A stretch of DNA of 64,000 bases, from NCBI RefSeq assembly GCF_040081985.1, contig NZ_JBEBMH010000008.1, positions 186,001 through 250,000 on the forward strand, in the 5' to 3' direction. The translations under genes were made by a program, and so were the position numbers. The notes beneath the pieces were generated by a model. The model was not told the DNA's origin and made no database searches. It was given only the letters and a program-made list of their open reading frames with translations. The stretch is from Kumtagia yinganensis (GTDB taxonomy: Bacteria; Pseudomonadota; Alphaproteobacteria; Rhizobiales; Rhizobiaceae). Positions 43,568 to 51,833 of the stretch are shown here, one piece after another (position 1 is the stretch's first letter; each line of letters starts with the position of its first letter).

Positions 43568-44470
43568 TTGCGGTACGACCTGAAACATCTCGCAACCTTC
43601 GTGGCGGTGGCCGAGGAACTCAACTTCCACCGCGCCGCCGAGCGGCTGACCATGGCCCAGCCGGCCGTCAGCCGCATCGTGCTGGAGCTGGAAGAACGGC
43701 TCGGCGTAAAACTGCTGGAGCGCACCACGCGCAAGGTACGGCTTACTGAATCGGGGCGCTACCTGCTGGAGGAGGCGCAAGACATTCTCGGCCGCATCGA
43801 CGTGGCCGAAAATACGGTGCGCCTGCTAGCGTCCGGCACCAAGGCGATCCTGCGTGTCGGCTATACCACCATCACCGGCCACTCGCTGGTGCCGGACATC
43901 ACCCGTGAATTCCGCAACGCCAACCCGGACGTGCGTGTCGAACTGACCTATCTCCATTCGCCGGCGCAGCGCGACAAGATCCTTCAGGACGAGATCGACC
44001 TTGGCTTCATCGAGGGTTCGTTCCAGAATTCCGAGATCGAATCCCGTCCGGTCGCCCGCCATCGTCTGATGGCCCTGCTGCCTCCGGGCCACCCGCTTGC
44101 CTCCAGGACGGAACTGACCGTCGAGGAACTCGCTCGTGAACAACTCGTCATGGGCACCAACGCGGAGTGGCCGACGCTGCGCCGCATCGTCATCGATGCC
44201 TTCCAGAACGCTGGCCAAGTCATGACAGTTGCGCAGGAAGCCCCGAGCCTCGTCGGCATTCTCGGCCTGGTGACGGCCGGCGTCGGCATCACCATCTTCA
44301 CCGGCATGCCGCGCTTCTGCGGCGAACAGGCGATCGCGCCAAGGCCGATCGTCACCGACCCGCCGGTGATCGTCGAAAGTCATCTCGCCTGGCGTCGGGC
44401 CTCGATCAGCAGCGCCAAGCGCCGCTTCATCGAGGCCAGCCAGAAGGTAGGCAAGGCCTACATGATCTGA
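43568..44470 (+). CDS. LysR-family transcriptional regulator
   Basis: A 300-residue LysR protein with an N-terminal winged helix (LKHLATFVAVAEELNFHRAA, LTMAQPAVSRIVLELEERLG) and a C-terminal effector domain (LRVGYTTITGHSLVPDITRE). The best start is TTG at 43568; no ATG or GTG lies at a suitable distance, so the start is uncertain by a few residues. It diverges from hyuA and is followed after 33 bases by the ornithine-cyclodeaminase relative, so it likely regulates both directions. Confidence 0.88.
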   Translation: MRYDLKHLATFVAVAEELNFHRAAERLTMAQPAVSRIVLELEERLGVKLLERTTRKVRLTESGRYLLEEAQDILGRIDVAENTVRLLASGTKAILRVGYTTITGHSLVPDITREFRNANPDVRVELTYLHSPAQRDKILQDEIDLGFIEGSFQNSEIESRPVARHRLMALLPPGHPLASRTELTVEELAREQLVMGTNAEWPTLRRIVIDAFQNAGQVMTVAQEAPSLVGILGLVTAGVGITIFTGMPRFCGEQAIAPRPIVTDPPVIVESHLAWRRASISSAKRRFIEASQKVGKAYMI

Positions 44471-44503
44471 TCGAACAAACATCCGGCAGAAGGGAACATC
44501 GCG

Positions 44504-45517
44504 ATGGAAAACTGGGCCAACCGCAAGACGCTCATCCTCGGCAGGAGCGAGATGATCGGCCTGCTCAAACCGCAAGAATACAACGATTGTGTCGAGCAGG
44601 CCTACCGCATGCATGGCGAGGGCCGCTTCTACATGGACCCGAAGGGCCACATCGTGCTCGACCGGTTCCCGGGCGAATGGGAGGCTATGCCCTCCTATAT
44701 CGAGGAACCGCACGCCGCCGCCTGCAAATGGGTGTCGATCCGCGAGAAGAACCGCGAAAACTACAATCTGCCGACCGTCTTCTCGATCCTGATCTACACC
44801 CACCCCGAGACCGGCTTTCCCCTGGCGATCGTCGACGGCAGCTACCACACGGTGATGCGCACGGGTGCCGCCGCCGCCGTCTCGGCGAAATGGATGGCGC
44901 GCAAGGATTCCAAAACGCTCGCCATCGTCGGCGCCGGCCATATGGCCGAGGGCGCGCTGGCGACCTGCAACGAAGTCTTCAAATGGTCGGAGGTGCGCGT
45001 CTGGAGCCGCAGCAAGAATACGCTCGACCATTTCGTCCGGGAACAGCAGCCCAAATACGACAGCTTCGAAATCAAGCCATCGCAAAATCTCGAACAGACG
45101 GTGCGCGGCGCCGACGTTGTGGTGACGCTGACGCCCGCGCGCGGGCCGATCGTCATCGCCGACTGGATTGGACCCGGCACCCATATCGCCGCCGTCGGCG
45201 CCGATAAAAAGGGCGACCAGGAACTGGAAGGCCGCCTGCTGAAAGGCGCCCGCATCTTCGTCGACGATATCAGACAATGCCGCACCGACGGCGAGATCAA
45301 CGTGCCGCTCTCGGAAGGGCTGATCTCCGAGGCCGACATCGCTGGCGAGATCGGCGAGGTCATCACCGGCAGGAAGCCCGGCCGCACCGCGGACGACGAG
45401 ATCACCATCTTCGATTCCACCGGCATCGCATTGCAGGATTCCGCGACTGTCCCACTCGAATACGAACGTGCGATGGCTGCCGGCGTCGGCATCGAGAAGA
45501 AGATGATTTCGACCTGA
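44504..45517 (+). CDS. Ornithine cyclodeaminase / mu-crystallin family protein
   Basis: A 337-residue NAD-dependent enzyme of the OCD/mu-crystallin/alanine-dehydrogenase family. Motifs are SYHTVMRTGAAAAVSAKWMA and the Rossmann loop LAIVGAGHMAEGALATCNE; IFVDDIRQCRTDGEINVPL follows later. Relatives deaminate ornithine to proline, make alanine, or reduce cyclic imines, which would fit a cluster handling amino-acid-derived rings. It is downstream of and co-transcribed with LysR. Confidence 0.88.
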   Translation: MENWANRKTLILGRSEMIGLLKPQEYNDCVEQAYRMHGEGRFYMDPKGHIVLDRFPGEWEAMPSYIEEPHAAACKWVSIREKNRENYNLPTVFSILIYTHPETGFPLAIVDGSYHTVMRTGAAAAVSAKWMARKDSKTLAIVGAGHMAEGALATCNEVFKWSEVRVWSRSKNTLDHFVREQQPKYDSFEIKPSQNLEQTVRGADVVVTLTPARGPIVIADWIGPGTHIAAVGADKKGDQELEGRLLKGARIFVDDIRQCRTDGEINVPLSEGLISEADIAGEIGEVITGRKPGRTADDEITIFDSTGIALQDSATVPLEYERAMAAGVGIEKKMIST

Positions 45518-45621
45518 ACACCCCTGACCGGCGCGTGCGCACGGCGCGGTGGTTCGCGAGCCCACCGCGCCGCGCATGACCGCCATGCGCATTTTGTCGG
45601 CAAATGCCTGTCGCAAGGGGC

Positions 45622-45650
45622 TGGACAGGCCGGATCGCCATGGCTATATC
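45622..45650 (+). promoter_or_regulatory. Promoter of the tRNA-Lys gene
   Basis: TGGACA at 45622-45627 and TATATC at 45645-45650 with exactly 17 bases between them, 26 bases ahead of the tRNA. Spacing and match fit a housekeeping-sigma promoter. Confidence 0.6.
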
Positions 45651-45676
45651 GCGCCCATCGCCTTAACCGGCGGCCC

Positions 45677-45752
<76 letters not shown>

Positions 45753-45862
45753 ATAATTCCGACAAGCGACCGATCATGGCAACCTCGCGTTGCGGTAGGT
45801 GCGCGTGGCGAACCGTTTCAACCTCTGCGACAATCTGCACAGGAGATTTGCACGTTTGAACA

Positions 45863-45891
45863 TTGCCGAATCAGCAGGCATTACGTATACA
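45863..45891 (+). promoter_or_regulatory. Predicted promoter of the anti-SD small RNA
   Basis: TTGCCG at 45863-45868 and TATACA at 45886-45891, spaced by 17 bases. A start near 45898 would give an RNA of about 118 nt ending in the terminator at 46015. Confidence 0.5.
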
Positions 45892-45897
45892 TGACGT

Positions 45898-46015
45898 GTC
45901 GGCCATCTTACTCCTCCCAGATGCGATGCCGACGCTGAAAGCGGCGAACCTCCTCCCTCGCCGCAATCAAATCGAGCCCGCTGCCACCTCCTCCCGGCAG
46001 CGGGCTTTTTCTTTT
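45898..46015 (+). ncRNA. Small RNA with three anti-Shine-Dalgarno hairpin loops (alpha-r14/cuckoo-like)
   Basis: Three successive stem-loops each display the same CUCCUCCC in the loop. Hairpin 1 is CATCT/AGATG at 45904-45923, hairpin 2 is GCGGCG/CGCCGC at 45941-45964, and hairpin 3 is a perfect 10-base stem at 45976-46005 followed by a T-rich tract. The last is a rho-independent terminator. CUCCUCCC is complementary to ribosome binding sites, so the RNA can pair with many mRNAs. The layout matches the rhizobial alpha-r14 family (including NfeR1) and the Rhodobacter cuckoo RNAs, as I recall them. It begins about 145 bases after tRNA-Lys. The 5' end is a prediction. Confidence 0.82.
45976..46015 (+). 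terminator. Rho-independent terminator of the small RNA
   Basis: Perfect stem GCCCGCTGCC / GGCAGCGGGC with a 10-base loop, followed by TTTTTCTTTT. It is also the third hairpin of the small RNA. Confidence 0.93.
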
Positions 46016-46150
46016 CAAGCAGAACCGGCCGTGCGACGGCGTATCGCCACGCACCGATGCCAGCCGGGGCAAATCCGCATTTGGCGCCCTCGCGGCAATC
46101 GGGACCGATGTGGTAGGGGAAACACAATTTATCGCAGGAGAACGACTGGT

Positions 46151-46300
46151 ATGCGGCGACTGGTTTTGACGATGCTTGCCTTGGCGACACTGGCCGGCTG
46201 CCAGAGTTCCAGCTCGCGCAGCTACGATGGGGCGGAGTGCGACCCACGTGCAACGGATAGCGGAATGTGCGTTCCCGGCGAACTCCCGGCGGAAGAATAG
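46151..46300 (+). CDS. Small lipoprotein
   Basis: A 49-residue predicted lipoprotein. The signal peptide MRRLVLTMLALATLAGC ends in a clear lipobox (LAGC, lipidated C17), followed by a serine-rich segment and an acidic tail with two further cysteines (ECDPRATDSGMCVPG). An AGGAG site lies 10 bases before the ATG at 46151. The role is unknown; the small size resembles entericidin-like or other accessory lipoproteins. It stands alone between the small RNA terminator and tRNA-Cys. Confidence 0.7.
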   Translation: MRRLVLTMLALATLAGCQSSSSRSYDGAECDPRATDSGMCVPGELPAEE

Positions 46301-46371
46301 CGGGCTTCAGGCGACGCTGCGGATACAGAGCCCGATCGCGCGTCTGCACCGGTTCTCGGTTTAAGCAGAGT

Positions 46372-46445
46372 TGGAGGGCCGAGCGGGAATTGAACCCGCT
46401 GCGCCGGATTTGCAGTCCGGAGCGTCACCGTTCCGCCTTCGGCCC
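46372..46445 (-). tRNA. tRNA-Cys (anticodon GCA)
   Basis: A 74-base cloverleaf on the minus strand. The acceptor GGGCCGA pairs perfectly with TCGGCCC, the anticodon stem CCGGA/TCCGG holds CTGCAAA, and the T arm is GCGGG-TTCAATT-CCCGC. The discriminator base is U, as expected for cysteine, and CCA is encoded. Confidence 0.95.
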
Positions 46446-46559
46446 TCATGGGCAACGCCATAGCCGCTATTCGCCGGCAGGCCAATGGCAGGAGGTTCGT
46501 TCTTCTCCACGCACCCACGAAACGGGCGGTCCGTCATGCAACGCAAAATCGGGAGAGCC

Positions 46560-46722
46560 TAAAGCATGTCGCGCCTTATCCGATCCATTCTGCCGGCGAC
46601 GGTTTGGACCAAGGTCGAGGGGTTGGTCGCAGGTCGGCTGGCGGCCCGGACAAGACGAAGCCAGAAGGATTTGGTCCAAACCGGCCCGGCAGGATGGATC
46701 GGATAAGGCGCGACATGCTTTA
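46560..46722. repeat. Large inverted repeat between tRNA-Cys and phzF
   Basis: Arms of about 52 bases (46560-46612 and 46671-46722) are near-perfect reverse complements around a 58-base centre. The right arm ends exactly with the TAA stop codon of the PhzF-family gene, so the structure forms the 3' end of that transcript and may terminate or stabilise it. Confidence 0.85.
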
Positions 46723-47628
46723 GGCGAATAGAACACCCTCCGCCACCTTGACCGCCTGGCCGCCGATGCGGGCGCCCTCGATCCTCCCCCTGGCGATGTC
46801 GATCTCCAGCCTGATCAGCGACGGACGGCCCATCTCCATGCCTTGTTCGATCCAGTATTGCGGGGAACCGTCGACAGGTGCGTCGAAATGCGCGATGGCG
46901 CCGGCGAAGGCGGCCGCCGCCGAACCCGTCGCCGGGTCCTCGTAGGACGGACTGCCCGGCACGAACATGCGCGCATGGAACGCACTGTCGTGGTGTACGG
47001 TCTCACGGCAATAGACATAGGCGGATGCCACCGCGCTGCCGCTCTTGGCTGGCGATATCTCCATCCAGGCGGCGTTGTCGAAACGCACCTTGGCGGCCAC
47101 GTCCAGTCCGGAGACGGGCACCGTCACATAGGGCACGCCGGCGGTCCAATAGGATATGCGATGATTCTCGAAACCGATCTCGTGCGGCCCCAGGCCCAGC
47201 GCCGCTGCTACCGCGCCGGCATCGGCCGAAAAGGACGGCGCTTCAGGCAGTTGCGCCAGGCTGAACTCGGCGAAAGCCGTGCCCCCGGAATGGCCGACGG
47301 CGCAACGCACGGGCCCGATATTCTCCTCCAGCACGAAGATGGAGGGCGCGCTGTTTCCCGACTCTTCGGCCAGCGCGATCGCCGTTCCAACGGTCGGGTG
47401 CCCGGCGAACGGCATTTCATAGTCCGGCGTGAAGATGCGCACCCGCGCCTTGTGGCGCGGATCTTCCGGCGGCAGCACGAAGGTCGATTCGGACAGGTTG
47501 AACTCGCGAGCGATCCGCTGCATGGCGGCGGTATCCAGCCCGTCGCAGTCCAATACGACAGCGAGCGGATTTCCGGTCAGAACCTCGCCGGTGAACACGT
47601 CGTAGACAAGGTAGCGGCGGCGTTTCAT
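46720..47628 (-). CDS. PhzF-family isomerase
   Basis: A 302-residue protein of the phenazine-biosynthesis-like PhzF superfamily (diaminopimelate-epimerase fold). Family landmarks are VYDVFTGEVLTGNPLAVVLD, the catalytic glutamate E47 in FNLSESTFVLP, MPFAGHPTVGTAIAL and DPATGSAAAAFAG. Free-standing members are common and most have unknown isomerase substrates; no phenazine genes are nearby. Its stop codon is the end of a long inverted repeat. It diverges from the efflux operon. Confidence 0.92.
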   Translation of the reverse strand: MKRRRYLVYDVFTGEVLTGNPLAVVLDCDGLDTAAMQRIAREFNLSESTFVLPPEDPRHKARVRIFTPDYEMPFAGHPTVGTAIALAEESGNSAPSIFVLEENIGPVRCAVGHSGGTAFAEFSLAQLPEAPSFSADAGAVAAALGLGPHEIGFENHRISYWTAGVPYVTVPVSGLDVAAKVRFDNAAWMEISPAKSGSAVASAYVYCRETVHHDSAFHARMFVPGSPSYEDPATGSAAAAFAGAIAHFDAPVDGSPQYWIEQGMEMGRPSLIRLEIDIARGRIEGARIGGQAVKVAEGVLFA

Positions 47629-47893
47629 CGTTCAGAACTCTCCGGTCGTCTCAGGATGAGCGAAATTTAACTTGAAATAGCCCGGCATCCACATGACCTG
47701 TGGAGACGAAGGGATTTTTGGTCGAATCTGCCGATAGTTTCGGAGGGAGCCTACGCTCGACAACGAGACATGCTGGGAAGCGAAAGAGTCGAGTCGACGC
47801 GCGAGCGTCGGCTGGAATGTTGTATGATGCAGCCGCTCCAAGCGCCCTTCATTCCAATCGGCAGAGTTGATCCTGCATGATAAGGGGTCCGCG

Positions 47894-49179
47894 ATGGACC
47901 AGATTGTCAATCGGCCACATGTGGACAACCCACCGTCCATCGAGGCCGCGCTCGACCTCCGGCACCCCAGCGGTTTCCGCTGGGGCCGCATGTTGCTGCG
48001 CACGCTCTTTGCGCTGGCCGTCGTGGCCGGTCTCGGCTCAGGTGCATACTGGTGGTACACGCCCTTGCAGGCGCCGGTTTCCTTCGTCACCGTGCCTGTG
48101 ACGCGCGGCGACCTGACCGTGGAGGTGTCGGCGACCGGCACGCTGCAGCCGCTGACCCAGGTGGACATTTCGAGCGAGCTTTCCGGCGTCGTCCGCTCCG
48201 TCGCTGTCAACGAGAACGACACGGTGAAGAAGGGCGACGTGCTCGCCGAACTCGACACCGTGCGCATCGCCGCCAATGTCGACCGCGCCGAAGCCTCGGT
48301 GAAGGTGGCGCAAGCGCAGGTCGGCCAGGCCGAGACGACGCTGAAGGAGGCCGAGCAGACGCTGACCCGCGCCCAGCAGCTTTCGGATCGCGGCATGGTC
48401 GCGCAGCAGGCGCTGGACACCGCCCTCGCCGCCCGCGACCGCGCCAGCGCCGCCGTCGCGGTGGCCGAAGCGAACGTCGCCATCTCCCAGGCCGAGCTGA
48501 AGCTGCAGGAAGCCGACCTTGAAAAGAGCAAGATCTACGCGCCGATCGACGGCATCGTGTTGACCCGCTCCGTCGATCCCGGCCAGACCGTCGCCTCGTC
48601 GCTGCAGGCGCCGGTGCTTTTTGTTATCGCCGCCGACCTGAAGAAGATGGAGCTGAAGGCGGCGATCGACGAGGCCGATATCGGCGCGGTCCGCCCCGGC
48701 CAGAAGTCCCGTTTCACCGTCGATGCCTTCCCCGAGCGTCCGTTCGACGCGGAGATCCGCGACATCTCCTTTGCCTCGGTGACCACCGAGGGCGTGGTAA
48801 CCTACGATGCCCGCCTCGACGTGGACAACGACGAACTCCTGCTGCGTCCGGGCATGACCGCCACCGTCGCGGTGGTGACGCGCGAGGCCAGCGACGTACT
48901 GACGATTCCAAGTGCGGCCTTCCGCTACAGTCCGCCCGTTCAGGCGACCGAGCGCGGCTGGAGCCTGCAGCGGCTGTTCATGCCGCGCATGGGTCGGCCT
49001 CGCGCAAACCGCCCGCCGACGCGCGATGCCGACGGCCTGCGCACCGTCTACGTCCTGCGCAACGGCCAGCCGGAAGCGGTACGCGTCAAGACCGGCTCGA
49101 CCGATGGCGAAAACACCGAAATTCTCTCCGGCCTCGCGGAAGGCGACAAGGTCATAACCGGCGCTCGCGAGGCACGCGG

Positions 49180-49183
<4 letters not shown>
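47894..49183 (+). CDS. HlyD/MacA-family periplasmic adaptor
   Basis: A 429-residue membrane-fusion protein that links an inner-membrane ABC exporter to the outer membrane. A short cytoplasmic N-terminus is followed by one membrane helix (residues about 33-55, LFALAVVAGLGSGAYWW), a lipoyl/barrel-sandwich domain (LTVEVSATGTLQPLTQVDIS), a coiled-coil hairpin and a beta-barrel. The ATG at 47894 follows AAGGGG; an earlier in-frame codon at 47867 lacks a site. Its stop overlaps the ATPase start. Confidence 0.92.
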
Positions 49184-49892
<709 letters not shown>

Positions 49893-49893
<1 letters not shown>

Positions 49894-51101
49894 TGCTTCT
49901 GGAAACCATCCGCCTGGCGCTGCGTTCGGTCCGCCGCAACGTGCTGCGCTCCTTCCTCACCTTGCTCGGCATCGTCATCGGCGTGGCGGCCGTCATTGCC
50001 ATGCTCACCATCGGCAGCGGCACCACCGAAAAGGTGAAGTCCGACATTTCAAGGTTGGGCAGCAATCTTCTCGTCGTGCGCGCCGCGCGGCCCGACCGCT
50101 CCGGCTCGACCTCCTTCACCCCGCGAAAACTCGACGAGAGGGACGTCTCAGGTCTCGCCAACGGGCTGACCACGGCGCGCGCGGTTTCGGCGGAAGCGCA
50201 GAGCACGGTGCGTGTCGTCTTCGGTGCGCAGAACGTGTCGGCCAGCGTCAGCGGCACGGATACCGGCTATTTTGTCGCCCGCGACTGGAATGTCGCGCTT
50301 GGCCGCATCTTCACCGAATCGGAGGTGCGCGGCGGCACCAATGTCTGCCTCGTCGGCCAGACGGTGCGCGACCAGTTCTTCGGCGCAGGCGACCCGGACG
50401 GCCAGTCGATCCGCGTCGGCAAGACAAGTTGCCGGATCATCGGCGTGCTGGAAAGCAAGGGCACCTCGGGCTTCGGGCAGGACCAGGACAATGTCGTGTT
50501 GATGCCCCTGCTCTCCTTCCAGCGCCGCATAGCCGGCGACCGCGACATCGACACGATCTATGTCTCGGCCGCCGACGGCGTCGCCACCTCCGAAGTGCAG
50601 GAGGAAATCGAGACGATCCTGCGCGAAACGCGCCGCATCGCGCCCGGCGCCGACGACAATTTTGACGTGCGCGATATGACTCAGATCGCCGACGCCATGG
50701 CCAGTGCCACCGCCACCATGACCGGCATGCTCGGCGCGGTGGCTGGGGTCAGCCTGCTGGTCGGCGGAATCGGCATCATGAACATCATGCTGGTGTCGGT
50801 CACCGAACGTACCCGCGAGATCGGCATAAGGCTCGCCATCGGCGCGCATGAGCGGCACATATTGGTCCAGTTCCTGGTCGAGGCCACGGTGCTGTCGCTG
50901 CTCGGCGGACTGATCGGCATCGCCATCGGCCTGGCGCTGGCCGGCGCCGCGTCGCTGACGCTGTCGATCCCCTTTGCACCAAGCCTCGCCGTCATCCTGC
51001 TCGCCGTCGGCTTCTCGGCGCTGATCGGAATGGTGTTCGGCTTCTTCCCTGCCCTGCGCGGCGCCCGGCTCGACCCGATCGTGGCGCTAAGGCACGAGTG
51101 A
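49893..51101 (+). CDS. MacB/FtsX-type ABC exporter permease
   Basis: A 402-residue inner-membrane protein with one N-terminal helix, a large periplasmic MacB_PCD domain and three C-terminal FtsX helices. It starts LETIRLALRSVRRNVLRSFL and the C-terminal part has GGIGIMNIMLVSVTERTREI and LIGMVFGFFPALRGARLDPI, which are diagnostic. In MacAB-type systems the two genes are separate here (ATPase and permease), whereas E. coli MacB is one chain. Export cargo (antibiotic, peptide or lipid) is unknown. Confidence 0.95.
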
Positions 51102-51111
51102 CGGAAAGCCC

Positions 51112-51819
51112 TCAGTTTCCGCCGAAATGCCAGTCGACGATCGCCCTCATGTAAGGCATCGCGCCGTCGGGAAAATCGTCCGGGCTGCGGATGACGACCG
51201 CTCCATCGATCTCGGATTGTTCCTCCGACGCGACGAACGCGGCGATACGCGCAGCGATCTGCTCGGCCGTTTCATCGAGATAACAGCGGCGGAAGATCAC
51301 GGTGGCGCTGTTGCGTGAATAGAGGTGATAGCTTGGGTCATGCGGGGTGGCGGAAATATCGAGGCCGGTTTCCTCGCCCACTTCCCGCGCCATGTTCGCT
51401 TCGACGTCGACCAGCCCGTCACGAAAATCAAAGGGCTCGAACGAACCGGCCGCGAAATAAATCCGGCCGGGATTGGCCGTATGGGCCGCCATGCGGATCG
51501 CCACCAGCGCGCCGTCGCTGGAAACCAGCGCCGCGTGGGCAAAAGCATGCTCCGCACCTTGCGGACGGCTGCGCCGCCAGTAGAGCAGCGTCGCATAGCG
51601 TACGGCATGGCAGCGCCCGGTCAGCCGACCGCCGGCATAAGCGAGTCCGGCCAGCAGCACGATCGTGCCATCGAACAGTGCCGCATTGGCAGCAACCTCC
51701 CGTTGCCAGTTCGCTTCGATCGCCTCCGCATTGGTGGCCTCGAACGGATGCTGGCCGGGTTCCAGCCGGACCTCTATGTCCGACACCGGAACGATCGAAT
51801 TGCGGGGGATATCGAACAT
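51112..51819 (-). CDS. NUDIX hydrolase
   Basis: A 235-residue protein with a recognisable Nudix box near residue 150: GSFEPFDFRDGLVDVE followed by MAREVGEETGLDI, fitting the GX5EX7REUXEEXGU pattern loosely at its front. The N-terminal extension (about 120 residues) is larger than the minimal Nudix domain. The substrate (a nucleoside diphosphate derivative) is not evident. ATG at 51819 follows CAGGAAA; a TTG at 51837 overlapping the acyltransferase stop is an alternative. Confidence 0.8.
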   Translation of the reverse strand: MFDIPRNSIVPVSDIEVRLEPGQHPFEATNAEAIEANWQREVAANAALFDGTIVLLAGLAYAGGRLTGRCHAVRYATLLYWRRSRPQGAEHAFAHAALVSSDGALVAIRMAAHTANPGRIYFAAGSFEPFDFRDGLVDVEANMAREVGEETGLDISATPHDPSYHLYSRNSATVIFRRCYLDETAEQIAARIAAFVASEEQSEIDGAVVIRSPDDFPDGAMPYMRAIVDWHFGGN

Positions 51820-51833
51820 CCGGTTTTCCTGTT

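Noticed and set aside
46374..46447. Alternative fold of the tRNA-Cys with acceptor GAGGGCC
   Set aside because: It would leave a C discriminator and no CCA; shifting by two bases gives a perfect stem, U discriminator and encoded CCA, so that form is annotated.
47632..48531. 299-residue minus-strand open frame opposite the adaptor gene
   Set aside because: Serine-rich antisense frame of the HlyD-type gene; the adaptor has a ribosome site and recognisable domains.
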